A DNA stretch of 25,689 bases from Utricularia gibba (GCA_002189035.1 NEEC01000128.1:1-25689), one strand, 5' to 3'; positions 10,927-21,383 are shown, numbered from the stretch's first letter. Notes: a model not told the origin generated them from the letters alone. Made by a program: numbers and translations.

Positions 10927-11384
10927 GATACACGGCAAAAGAATCAAATAGCCACTAGAGACATGGTGTATGGGAATGGTGCATCAAGAATCAGAAGTAT
11001 CATGGCAACTAATTGCATCAATCAACAGCCAAAACATATGGTGTCAAACTTCATCGGATATGCGATCAAGATGGAAAAAAGTCACATGTTACATCATGAA
11101 TTTCGTGGCATCACTTATCCCAACACTATTATACTCCAGGTACGCAAAAATGTTTACTTTTAACGAATCCAGTGCACGTGTGATTTTTAGGCTGCACCCC
11201 GAATGGTGATGCGCAATGAAATGACTATGTCGCACATCACGAAGCACCTCTTCCAAAACATGCAGGCACACCATTGGGAAGCCCGATTCGTCCACGATAA
11301 CTGTGGAGAAAAGTGTCTTACGTGTCCTTCCTTGGTGGCTGCGTTTAATATTGTGCTTCTCGTTCTCGAAATTGATGCAAACAA
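10927..11384 (+). repeat. Satellite unit 22 (form A, 458 bp, degenerate second half)
   Basis: Normal to about 11235, with aattgcatc. Then come deletions: cacatcacgaagc, gcag joined to gcacacc (shared with units 17 and 26), and loss of the agtagtataatttggag and attaaaaacaaacc blocks (gattcgtccacgataac, gtggagaaaagtg). The final 90 bp are intact. Linker caa. Confidence 0.88.
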
Positions 11385-11903
11385 GATACACGGCAAATAG
11401 CCACTAGAGACATGGTCAATCAGAAGTATCATCGGAGAGGGTAACACATGGTATCACGAAGAAAAGAACTAAAAATCAATCAACAGCCGTATGTGTCAAA
11501 CTTCATCGGAATGCGATCAAGATGGAAAAAAGTCACATCATTACATCAGAATTTCGCCATCACACAGCCAAACTATTATACTCCAGGTACGCAAAAAATG
11601 CTTACTATGGATGTCACGTGTGTATAATTTTATCATGCACGAATAACTTGAAACACTATTCACACCCTGGTCGCACCTCTTCCATGCATCGTTGTGACTG
11701 CACCCCGAATGGTGATGCGCAATGAAATGACTAACATCATCGGGAAGCCCGATTCGAGCTCCAAGTAGTATAATTTGGAGTTTCGTTTGTCCGATAACTG
11801 TGGACATATTAAAAACAAACCACAACGAAAAGTGTCTTACGTGTCCTTCCTTGGTGGCTGCGTTTAATATTGTGCTTCTCGTTCTCGAAATTGATGCAAA
11901 CAA
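11385..11903 (+). repeat. Satellite unit 23 (degenerate, 519 bp)
   Basis: Most of the first 360 bp are corrupted. A stretch at 11431-11475 does not resemble the monomer, and blocks from the cacatcctggtcc/cacctcttcc region (11663-11687) appear before the ctgcaccccgaatgg block, against consensus order. From 11748 on it is clean form A. Linker caa. Confidence 0.8.
11431..11475. other. Short non-satellite stretch inside unit 23
   Basis: The run from atcggagagggtaac to agaactaaaaa has no counterpart in the monomer on the plus strand that I can see; flanks on both sides are satellite words. It could be filler DNA at a repaired break, or a consensus error. Confidence 0.5.
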
Positions 11904-12509
11904 GATACACGGCAAAAGAATCAAATAGCCACTAGAGACATGGTGTATGGGAATGGTGCATCAAGAATCAGAAGTATCATGGCAACTAATTGAATCAATC
12001 AATATCAAACTTCATCGGATATGCGATCAAGATCACATGTTACATCATGCGTGGCATCACTTATCCCAACACTTCATCGGTTCTGCATCGGATGGTCGGG
12101 TTGCAGATCAAATAGTTGTTCAACATAACATGAATGTCTTACAATCAAATTGATGCTTGCCACTACACATCATTATACAACCAGGGTACGCATCCACATG
12201 TGAATTATCGAATCAGAAGTGCACGTGTGATTTTTAGGCTGCACCCCGAATGGTGATGCGCAATGAAATGACTACGTCGCACATCCTGGGAAGCACCTCT
12301 TCGTATAACTGTGGACATGCACATCCTAACCTTTAGCACACCATTGGGAAGCGCGATGCACATCCAAGTAGTATAATTTGGAGTTCGTTTGTCCACATAA
12401 CGTGGACATATTAAAAACATAACCACAAACGAAAAGTGTCTTACGTGTCCTTCCTTGGTGGCTGCGTTTAATAAAATTGATGCTTCTCGTTCTCGAAATA
12501 TGATGCAAA
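11904..12509 (+). repeat. Satellite unit 24 (degenerate, 606 bp, longest)
   Basis: Starts normally, loses the catatgg block (aatcaatatcaaac) and the A6 word (gatcaagatcacatg), then holds about 120 bp of mostly unfamiliar sequence at 12071-12190. It resumes at the cagtgcacgtg-like block, has ataactgtggacat out of order near 12303-12318, and ends with the tttaataaaattgatgcttc junction shared with unit 16. Confidence 0.8.
12071..12190. other. ~120-bp unfamiliar stretch inside unit 24
   Basis: Between ttatcccaacacttc and ccagggtacgc the sequence is mostly unlike the monomer (ggatggtcgggttgcagatc, gttgttcaacataacatg). Only scattered short words resemble it (aaattgatgc, gccacta). It makes unit 24 the longest in the window. 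No terminal repeats or target duplications are apparent, so it is not an evident transposon. Confidence 0.5.
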
Positions 12510-12690
12510 GCTACACGGCGGATGGAATCAATGGCCAGAACGAGTTGTGATGGCTGCATGGTGATGCGCAATGAAATGACTAGTCGCACATCCTGGTCCA
12601 TCAAAACATGCAGATCAACTCTTCATAGCACACCATTGGGAAGCATTCATCCACAAACTGTGGACATATGAAAAGTGTCTTACGTGTCAA
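12510..12690 (+). repeat. Satellite unit 25a (181-bp remnant)
   Basis: A start-like word (gctacacggc) followed by a jump of about 240 bp of consensus to the ggctgcatggtgatgcgc block. The second half is then present in abbreviated form and stops right after the gaaaagtgtcttacgtgtc box. The join to unit 25b is inferred from block order. Confidence 0.75.
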
Positions 12691-13013
12691 TAAACATACC
12701 AAAACATATAGTGTCAAACTATCATCGGATATGCGATCATCAAGATGGAAAAAAGTCACATGTTACATCATGAATTTCGTGGCATCACTTATCCCAACAC
12801 TATTAGGTACAAAAGAATCAGTGCACGTGTGACTGCAAAAAATGAAATTATACATCCTTTAAAACATGCAATCCTAGCACACCATTGCATTCGTCCAAGT
12901 GTATAATTTGGAGTAGTGGACATATTAAAAACAAACCACAACGAAAAGTGTCTTACGTGTCCTTCCTTGGTGGCTGCGTTTAATATTGTGCTTCTCGTTC
13001 TCGAAATTGATGC
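12691..13013 (+). repeat. Satellite unit 25b (323-bp remnant)
   Basis: Begins at the caaaacatat block, so the first 100 bp are missing. It is near normal through the catcacttatcccaac block, then loses most of the middle (gactgcaaaaaatgaaattatac). It recovers fully at ggacatattaaaaac. No linker: gatgc joins gatacac. Confidence 0.75.
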
Positions 13014-13414
13014 GATACACGGCAAAAGAATCAAATAGCCACTAGAGACATGGTGTACATCAAGAATCAGTATCATGGCAACTAATCCAATGGTGTCAAA
13101 CTTCATCGGATATGCGATCAAGATGGAAAAAAGTCACATGTTACATCATGAATTTCGTGGCATCACTTATCCCAACACTATTATACTCAGGTACAGGTGC
13201 ACGCTGCTGGTGATGCGCAATGAAATGACTACGCACATCATCTGCAGGCACACCATTGCCCGATTCGAGCTCCAAGTAGTATAATTTGGAGTTTCGTTTG
13301 TCCGATAACTGTGGACATATTAAAAACAAACCACAACGAAAAGTGTCTTACGTGTCCTTCCTTGGTGGCTGCGTTTAATATTGTGCTTCTCGTTCTCGAA
13401 ATTGATGCAAGCAA
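13014..13414 (+). repeat. Satellite unit 26 (form A, 401 bp, degenerate)
   Basis: Multiple small deletions: gtgtacatcaag, ctaatccaatggtg, ggtacaggtgcacgctgctgg, and the gcag/gcacacc junction shared with units 17 and 22. Form A words remain where present. Linker gcaagcaag. Confidence 0.85.
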
Positions 13415-13877
13415 GATACAAAAAAGAATCAAATAGCCACTAGAGACATGGTGTAAATGGTGCATCAAGAATCAGAAGTATCATGGCAACTAATTGAATC
13501 AATCAACAGCCAAAACATATGGTGTCAAACTTCATCGGATATGCGATCAAGATGGAAAAAAGTCACATGTTACATCATGAATTTCGTGGCATCACTTAGG
13601 TACGCAAGTGCACGTCTGCGAATGGTGATGCGCAATGAAATGACTAGTCGCACATCCTGGTCCACGAAGCACCTCTTCCAAAACATGCAGATCCTAACTC
13701 TTCATAGCACACCATTGGGAAGCCCGATTCGAGCTCCAAGAGTATAATTTGGAGTTTCGTTTGTCCGATAACTGTGGACATATTAAAAACAAACCACAAC
13801 GAAAAGTGTCTTACGTGTCCTTCCTTGGTGGCTGCGTTTAATATTGTGCTTCTCGTTCTCGAAATTGATGCAAACAA
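13415..13877 (+). repeat. Satellite unit 27 (form A, 463 bp)
   Basis: Last unit of the degenerate island. The start word is damaged (gatacaaaaaag). About 60 bp are lost between catcactta and ggtacgcaagtgcacgtctg. From 13620 the unit is clean form A with one missing base (ccaagagtataat). Linker caa. Confidence 0.9.
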
Positions 13878-14404
13878 GATACACGGCAAAAGAATCAAAT
13901 AGCCACTAGAGACATGGTGTATGGGAATGGTGCATCAAGAATCAGAAGTATCATGCAACTAATTGAATCAATCAACAGCCAAAACATATGGTGTCAAACT
14001 TCATCGGATATGCGATCAAGATGGAAAAAAGTCACATGTTACATCATGAATTTCGTGGCATCACTTATCCCAACACTATTATACTCAGGTACGCAAAAAT
14101 GTTTACTTTTAACGAATCCAGTGCACGTGTGATTTTTAGGCTGCACCCCGAATGGTGATGCGCAATGAAATGACTAGCGCACATCCTGGTCCACGAAGCA
14201 CCTCTTCCAAAACATGCAGATCCTAACTCTTCATAGCACACCATTGGGAAGCCCGATTCGAGCTCCAAGTAGTATAATTTGGAGTTTCGTTTGTCCGATA
14301 ACTGTGGACATATTAAAAACAAACCACAACGAAAAGTGTCTTACGTGTCCTTCCTTGGTGGCTGCGTTTAATGTGCTTCTCGTTCTCGAAATTGATGCAA
14401 ATGG
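13878..14404 (+). repeat. Satellite unit 28 (form A, 527 bp)
   Basis: Regular form A unit with atcatgcaac, ttatactcagg and actagcgcac. The tttaatgtgc word is short. Linker tgg. Confidence 0.95.
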
Positions 14405-14935
14405 GATACACGGCAAAAGAATCAAATAGCCACTAGAGACATGGTGTATGGGAATGGTGCATCAAGAATCAGAAGTATCATGGCAACTAATTGAATCAAT
14501 CAACAGCCAAAACATATGGTGTCAAACTTCATCGGATATGCGATCAAGATGGAAAAAAGTCACATGTTACATCATGAATTTCGTGGCATCACTTATCCCA
14601 ACACTATTATACTCCAGGTACGCAAAAATGTTTACTTTTAACGAATCCAGTGCACGTGTGATTTTTAGGCTGCACCCCGAATGGTGATGCGCAATGAAAT
14701 GACTAGGTCGCACATCCTGGTCCACGAAGCACCTCTTCCAAAACATGCAGATCCTAACTCTTCATAGCACACCATTGGGAAGCCCTATTCGAGCTCCAAG
14801 TAGTATAATTTGGAGTTACGTTTGTCCCATAACTGTGGACATATTAAAAACAAACCACAACGAAAAGTGTCTTACGTGTCCTTCCTTGGTGGCTGCGTTT
14901 AATAATGTGCTTCTCGTTCTCGAAATTGATGCAAA
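14405..14935 (+). repeat. Satellite unit 29 (first A-to-B unit, 531 bp)
   Basis: The first half is standard. From 14783 it switches to B markers (ccctattcg, gagttacg, tcccataac, tttaataatg) while keeping the A word gagctcc. First unit with B sequence; no linker. Confidence 0.95.
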
Positions 14936-15442
14936 GATACACGGCAAAAGAATCAAATAGCCACTAGAGACATGGTGTAAGGGAATGGTGCATCAAGAAT
15001 CAGAAGTATCATCAACTAATTGCATCAATCAACTGCCAAAACATATGGTGTCAAACTTCATCGGATATGCGATCAAGATGGAAAAAAGTCACATGTTACA
15101 TCATGAATTTCGTGGCATCACTTATCCCAACACTGGTACGCAAAAATGTTTACTTTTAACGAATCCAGTGCTGTGATTTTTCTGCACCCCGAATGGTGAT
15201 GCGCAATGAAATGACTATGTCGCACATCCTCACGAAGCACCTCTTCCAAAACATGCAGATCCTAACTCTTCATAGCACACCATTGGGAAGCCCGATTCGA
15301 GCTCCAAGTAGTATAATTTGGAGTTTCGTTTGTCCGATAACTGTGGACATATTAAAAACAAACCACAACGAAAAGTGTCTTACGTGTCCTTCCTTGGTGG
15401 CTGCGTTTAATAGTGCTTCTCGTTCTCGAAATTGATGCAAAA
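14936..15442 (+). repeat. Satellite unit 30 (form A, 507 bp)
   Basis: An A unit inside the transition zone, with gtgtaaggg, aattgcatc, caactgcc (shared with unit 39), and deletions at cactggtacgc, gtgctgtgattttt and cctcacg. Linker a. Confidence 0.92.
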
Positions 15443-15969
15443 GATACACGGAAAAGAATCAAATAGCCACTAGAGACATGGTGTAAGGGAATGGTGCATC
15501 AAGAATCAGAAGTATCATGGCAACTAATTGAATCAATCAACAGCCAAAACATATGGTGTCAAACTTCATCGGATATGCGATCAAGATGGAAAAAAGTCAC
15601 ATGTTACATCATGAATTTCGTGGCATCACTTATCCCAACACTATTATACTCCAGGTACGCAAAAATGTTTACTTTTAACGAATCCAGTGCACGTGTGATT
15701 TTTAGGCTGCACCCCGAATGGTGATGCGCAATGAAATGACTAGTCGCACATCCTGGTCCACGAAGCACCTCTTCCAAAACATGCAGATCCTAACTCTTCA
15801 TAGCACACCATTGGGAAGCCCTATTCGTGCTCCAAGTAGTATAATTTGGAGTTTCGTTTGTCCATAACTGTGGACATATTAAAAACAAACCACAACGAAA
15901 AGTGTCTTACGTGTCCTTCCTTGGTGGCTGCGTTTAATATGTGCTTCTCGTTCTCGAAATTGATGCAAA
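15443..15969 (+). repeat. Satellite unit 31 (mosaic A/B, 527 bp)
   Basis: Has the B word ccctattcgtgctcc but the A word gagtttcg, followed by the shortened tccataac. gtgtaaggg and no linker. Confidence 0.93.
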
Positions 15970-16502
15970 GATACACGGCAAAAGAATCAAATAGCCACTA
16001 GAGACATGGTGTAAGGGAATGGTGCATCAAGAATCAGAAGTATCATGCAACTAATTGAATCAATCAACAGCCAAAACATATGGTGTCAAACTTCATCGGA
16101 TATGCGATCAAGATGGAAAAAAGTCACATGTTACATCATGAATTTCGTGGCATCACTTATCCCAACACTATTATACTCCAGGTACGCAAAAATGTTTACT
16201 TTTAACGAATCCAGTGCACGTGTGATTTTTAGGCTGCACCCCGAATGGTGATGCGCAATGAAATGACTAGGTCGCACATCCTGGTCCACGAAGCACCTCT
16301 TCCAAAACATGCAGATCCTAACTCTTCATAGCACACCATTGGGAAGCCCTATTCGTGCTCCAAGTAGTATAATTTGGAGTTACGTTTGTCCCATAACTGT
16401 GGACATATTAAAAACAAACCACAACGAAAAGTGTCTTACGTGTCCTTCCTTGGTGGCTGCGTTTAATAATGTGCTTCTCGTTCTCGAAATTGATGCAAAT
16501 GG
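15970..16502 (+). repeat. Satellite unit 32 (form B, 533 bp)
   Basis: First unit with all three B words (ccctattcgtgctcc, gagttacg, tcccataac). It still has gatcctaac and gcatcaag as in the left half. Linker tgg. Confidence 0.95.
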
Positions 16503-17032
16503 GATACACGGCAAAAGAATCAAATAGCCACTAGAGACATGGTGTATGGAATGGTGCATCAAGAATCAGAAGTATCATGGCAACTAATTGCATCAATCAA
16601 CAGCCAAAACATATGGTGTCAAACTTCATCGGATATGCGATCAAGATGGAAAAAAGTCACATGTTACATCATGAATTTCGTGGCATCACTTATCCCAACA
16701 CTATTATACTCCAGGTACGCAAAAATGTTTACTTTTAACGAATCCAGTGCACGTGTGATTTTTAGGCTGCACCCCGAATGGTGATGCGCAATGAAATGAC
16801 TAGTCGCACATCCTGGTCCACGAAGCACCTCTTCCAAAACATGCAGATCCTAACTCTTCATAGCACACCATTGGGAAGCCCGATTCGTGCTCCAAGTAGT
16901 ATAATTTGGAGTTTCGTTTGTCCGATAACTGTGGACATATTAAAAACAAACCACAACGAAAAGTGTCTTACGTGTCCTTCCTTGGTGGCTGCGTTTAATA
17001 TTGTGCTTCTCGTTCTCGAAATTGATGCAAAA
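16503..17032 (+). repeat. Satellite unit 33 (mosaic A/B, 530 bp)
   Basis: cccgattcgtgctcc combines the A and B states within one word; the rest (gagtttcg, tccgataac) is A. gtgtatggaatgg, shared with unit 35. Linker a. Confidence 0.93.
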
Positions 17033-17563
17033 GATACACGGCAAAAGAATCAAATAGCCACTAGAGACATGGTGTATGGGAATGGTGCATCAAGAATCAG
17101 AAGTATCATGGCAACTAATTGAATCAATCAACAGCCAAAACATATGGTGTCAAACTTCATCGGATATGCGATCAAGATGGAAAAAAGTCACATGTTACAT
17201 CATGAATTTCGTGGCATCACTTATCCCAACACTATTATACTCCAGGTACGCAAAAATGTTTACTTTTAACGAATCCAGTGCACGTGTGATTTTTAGGCTG
17301 CACCCCGAATGGTGATGCGCAATGAAATGACTAGGTCGCACATCCTGGTCCACGAAGCACCTCTTCCAAAACATGCAGATCCTAACTCTTCATAGCACAC
17401 CATTGGGAAGCCCTATTCGAGCTCCAAGTAGTATAATTTGGAGTTCGTTTGTCCCATAACTGTGGACATATTAAAAACAAACCACAACGAAAAGTGTCTT
17501 ACGTGTCCTTCCTTGGTGGCTGCGTTTAATAATTGTGCTTCTCGTTCTCGAAATTGATGCAAA
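17033..17563 (+). repeat. Satellite unit 34 (mosaic A/B, 531 bp)
   Basis: ccctattcgagctcc (B then A state) with gagttcg and tcccataac (B state). Reads tttaataattgtgc, a blend of the two local spellings. The next unit starts tatacac. Confidence 0.93.
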
Positions 17564-18099
17564 TATACACGGCAAAAGAATCAAATAGCCACTAGAGACA
17601 TGGTGTATGGAATGGTGCATCAAGAATCAGAAGTATCATGGCAACTAATTGCAATCAATCAACAGCCAAAACATATGTGTCAAACTTCATCGGATATGCG
17701 ATCAAGATGGAAAAAAGTCACATGTTACATCATGAATTTCGTGGCATCACTTATCCCAACACTATTATACTCCAGGTACGCAAAAATGTTTACTTTTAAC
17801 GAATCCAGTGCACGTGTGATTTTTAGGCTGCACCCCGAATGGTGATGCGCAATGAAATGACTATGTCGCACATCCTGGTCACGAAGCACCTCTTCCAAAA
17901 CATGCAGATCCTAACTCTTCATAGCACACCATTGGGAAGCCCGATTCGAGCTCCAAGTAGTATAATTTGGAGTTTCGTTTGTCCGATAACTGTGGACATA
18001 TTAAAAACAAACCACAACGAAAAGTGTCTTACGTGTCCTTCCTTGGTGGCTGCGTTTAATAATTGTGCTTCAAATCGTTCTCGAAATTGATGAATCAAA
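17564..18099 (+). repeat. Satellite unit 35 (form A, 536 bp, scrambled end)
   Basis: Form A unit with gtgtatggaatgg, attgcaatcaatc and catatgtgtc. The end is disturbed from about 18061 (gtgcttcaaatcgttctcg), and ggcaactaattgg then appears out of order before the aaaagaatcaaatag word. The boundary is approximate. Confidence 0.85.
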
Positions 18100-18332
18100 G
18101 TATATGGCAACTAATTGGAAAAGAATCAAATAGTCACATGTTACATCATGAATTTCGTGGCATCACTTATCCCAACACTATTATACTCCAGGTGTGTTTA
18201 TTTTAACGGGCAATGGTGATGCGCAATGAAATGACTAGGTCGCACATCCTGGTCCACGAAGCACCTCTTCCAAAACATGCAGATGCTAACTCATAGCATA
18301 ACTAATTGAATCAAATCTTAAATTGATGCAAA
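18100..18332 (+). repeat. Satellite unit 36 (233-bp remnant)
   Basis: Smallest remnant of the transition zone. aatcaaatag joins tcacatgttacatc, dropping about 130 bp. The middle is nearly intact, then gatgctaactcatagc runs into aactaattgaatc, a word from the first quarter of the monomer. It is the only unit lacking the gaaaagtgtcttacgtgtc box. Confidence 0.82.
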
Positions 18333-18864
18333 GATACACAAAAGAATCAAATAGCCACTAGAGACATGGTCAAAATCAGAGTATCATCAACTAATTGCAT
18401 CAATCAACAGCCAAAACATATGGTGTCAAACTTCATCGGATATGCGATCAAGATGGAAAAAAGTCACATGTTACATCATGAATTTCGTGGCATCACTTAT
18501 CCCAACACTATTATACTCCAGGTACGCAAAAATGTTTACTTTTAACGAATCCGGTGCACGTGTGATTTTTAGGCTGCACCCCGAATGAAAAGTGATGTCG
18601 CAATGAAATGACTAGTCGCATCATCCTGGTCCAACGAAATTGCAAACCATCTATCGATCAAAATCATGCAGATCTAACTCTTACGATAGAATCACACCAT
18701 TGTGGCAAGCCCTATCTCGTGCTGCCAAGTAGTATAATTTGGAGTTACGTTTGTCCCATAACTGTGGACATATTAAAAACAAACCACAACGAAAAGTGTC
18801 TTACGTGTCCTTCCTTGGTGGCTGCGTTTAATAATGTGCTTCTCGTTCTCGAAATTGATGCAAA
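18333..18864 (+). repeat. Satellite unit 37 (form B, 532 bp, insertion-rich)
   Basis: Normal length only by compensation: bases are missing near the start (ggtcaaaatcagag), while about 18588-18727 contains many 1-6 base insertions relative to consensus (gaatgaaaagtgatgtcgc, cgcatcatcctgg, tatctcgtgctgcc). The last 140 bp are clean form B. No linker. Confidence 0.87.
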
Positions 18865-19390
18865 GATACACGGCAAAAGAATCAAATAGCCACTAGAGAC
18901 ATGGTGTATGGGAATGGTGCATCAAGAATCAGAAGTATCATGGCAACTAATTGCATCAATCAACAGCCAAAATATGGTGTCAAACTTCATCGGATATGCG
19001 ATCAAGATGGAAAAAGTCACATGTTACATCATGAATTTCGTGGCATCACTTATCCCAACACTATTATACACCAGGTATGCAAAAATGTTTACTTTTAACG
19101 AATCCAGTGCACGTGTGATTTTTAGGCTGCACCCCGAATGGTGATGCGCAATGAAATGACTATGTCGCACATCCTGGTCCACGAAGCACCTCTTCCAAAA
19201 CATGCAGATCCTAACTCTTCATAGCACACCATTGGAAGCCCGATTCGAGCTCCAAGTAGTATAATTTGGAGTTCGTTTGTCCCATAACTGTGGACATATT
19301 AAAAACAAACCACAACGAAAAGTGTCTTACGTGTCCTTCCTTGGTGGCTGCGTTTAATAATGTGCTTCTCGTTCTCGAAATTGATGCAAA
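18865..19390 (+). repeat. Satellite unit 38 (mosaic A/B, 526 bp)
   Basis: cccgattcgagctcc (A) followed by gagttcg and tcccataac (B). aattgcatc, ttatacaccaggtatgc, and a shortened A5 tract. No linker. Confidence 0.93.
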
Positions 19391-19915
19391 GATACACGGC
19401 AAAAGAATCAAATAGCCACTAGAGACATGGTGTATGGGAATGGTGCATCAAGAATCAGAAGTATCATGGCAACTAATTGCATCAATCAACTGCCAAAACA
19501 TATGGCGTCAAACTTCATCGGATATGCGATCAAGATGGAAAAAAGTCACATGTTACATCATGAATTTCGTGGCATCACTTATCCCAACACTATTATACCC
19601 AGTACGCAAAAATGTTTACTTTTAACGAATCCAGTGCACGTGTGATTTTTAGGCTGCACCCCGAATGGTGATGCGCAATGAAATGACTATGTCGCACATC
19701 CTGTCCACGAAGCACCTCTTCCAAAACATGCAGATCCTAACTCTTCATAGCACACCATTGGGAAGCCCGATTCGAGCTCCAAGTAGTATAATTTGGTTTC
19801 GTTTGTCCATAACTGTGGACATATTAAAAACAAACCACAACGAAAAGTGTCTTACGTGTCCTTCCTTGGTGGCTGCGTTTAATATTGTGCTTCTCGTTCT
19901 CGAAATTGATGCAAA
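19391..19915 (+). repeat. Satellite unit 39 (mosaic A/B, 525 bp)
   Basis: A word cccgattcgagctcc with tttggtttcg and tccataac, tttaatattgtgc. caactgcc shared with unit 30, and a private atatggcgtc. No linker. Confidence 0.93.
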
Positions 19916-20324
19916 GATACACGGCAAAAGAATCAAATAGCCACTAGAGACATGGTGTATGGGAATGGTGTGGCATCACTTATCCCAACACTATTATACT
20001 CCAGGTACGCAAAAATGTTTACTTTTAACGAATCCAGTGCACGTGTGATTTTTAGGCTGCACCCGAATGGTGATGCGCAATGAAATGACTATGTCGCACA
20101 TCCTGGTCCACGAAGCACCTCTTCCAAAACATGCAGATGCTAACTCTTCATAGCACACCATTGGGAAGCCCTATTCGTGCTCCAAGTAGTATAATTTGGA
20201 GTTACGTTTGTCCCATAACTGTGGACATATTAAAAACAAACCACAACGAAAAGTGTCTTACGTGTCCTTCCTTGGTGGCTGCGTTTAATAATGTGCTTCT
20301 CGTTCTCGAAATTGATGCAAATGG
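19916..20324 (+). repeat. Satellite unit 40 (form B, 409 bp, ~124-bp deletion)
   Basis: A single clean deletion at about 19970 joins gggaatggtg to tggcatcac. The rest is a perfect-looking form B unit with gatgctaac, the marker that then dominates to the right edge. Linker tgg. Confidence 0.95.
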
Positions 20325-20854
20325 GATACACGGCAAAAGAATCAAATAGCCACTAGAGACATGGTGTATGGGAATGGTGTATCAAGAATCAGAAGTATCA
20401 TGGCAACTAATTGCATCAATCAACAGCCAAAACATATGGTGTCAAACTTCATCGGATATGCGATCAAGATGGAAAAAAGTCACATGTTACATCATGAATT
20501 TCGTGGCATCACTTATCCCAACACTATTATACTCCAGGTACGCAAAAATGTTTACTTTTAACGAATCCAGTGCACGTGTGATTTTTAGGCTGCACCCGAA
20601 TGGTGATGCGCAATGAAATGACTAGGTCGCACATCCTGGTCCACGAAGCACCTCTTCCAAAACATGCAGATGCTAACTCTTCATAGCACACCATTGGGAA
20701 GCCCTATTCGTGCTCCAAGTAGTATAATTTGGAGTTACGTTTGTCCATAACTGTGGACATATTAAAAACAAACCACAACGAAAAGTGTCTTACGTGTCCT
20801 TCCTTGGTGGCTGCGTTTAATAATGTGCTTCTCGTTCTCGAAATTGATGCAAAA
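20325..20854 (+). repeat. Satellite unit 41 (form B, 530 bp)
   Basis: First unit of the homogeneous right block: gtatcaag, aattgcatc, a three-C caccc, gatgctaac, tccataac. Linker a. Confidence 0.96.
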
Positions 20855-21383
20855 GATACACGGCAAAAGAATCAAATAGCCACTAGAGACATGGTGTATG
20901 GGAATGGTGTATCAAGAATCAGAAGTATCATGGCAACTAATTGCATCAATCAACAGCCAAAACATATGGTGTCAAACTTCATCGGATATGCGATCAAGAT
21001 GGAAAAAAGTCACATGTTACATCATGAATTTCGTGGCATCACTTATCCCAACACTATTATACTCCAGGTACGCAAAAATGTTTACTTTTAACGAATCCAG
21101 TGCACGTGTGATTTTTAGGCTGCACCCGAATGGTGATGCGCAATGAAATGACTAGTCGCACATCCTGGTCCACGAAGCACCTCTTCCAAAACATGCAGAT
21201 GCTAACTCTTCATAGCACACCATTGGGAAGCCCTATTCGTGCTCCAAGTAGTATAATTTGGAGTTACGTTTGTCCATAACTGTGGACATATTAAAAACAA
21301 ACCACAACGAAAAGTGTCTTACGTGTCCTTCCTTGGTGGCTGCGTTTAATAATGTGCTTCTCGTTCTCGAAATTGATGCAAAT
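20855..21383 (+). repeat. Satellite unit 42 (form B, 529 bp)
   Basis: Almost identical to unit 41, including the three-C caccc and tccataac; differs by actagtcgc and linker t. Confidence 0.96.

Noticed and set aside
10672-11163. Longest open reading frame (163 codons) and the many similar 60-150 codon frames on both strands.
   Set aside because: They are the same monomer frames repeated each unit, occur on both strands, end or shift at every small indel, and have no domain, signal peptide or consistent start context. They are by-products of the repeat.
12071-12190. Transposon insertion in unit 24.
   Set aside because: No terminal inverted repeats, poly-A, target-site duplication or coding capacity visible, and it is only about 120 bp.
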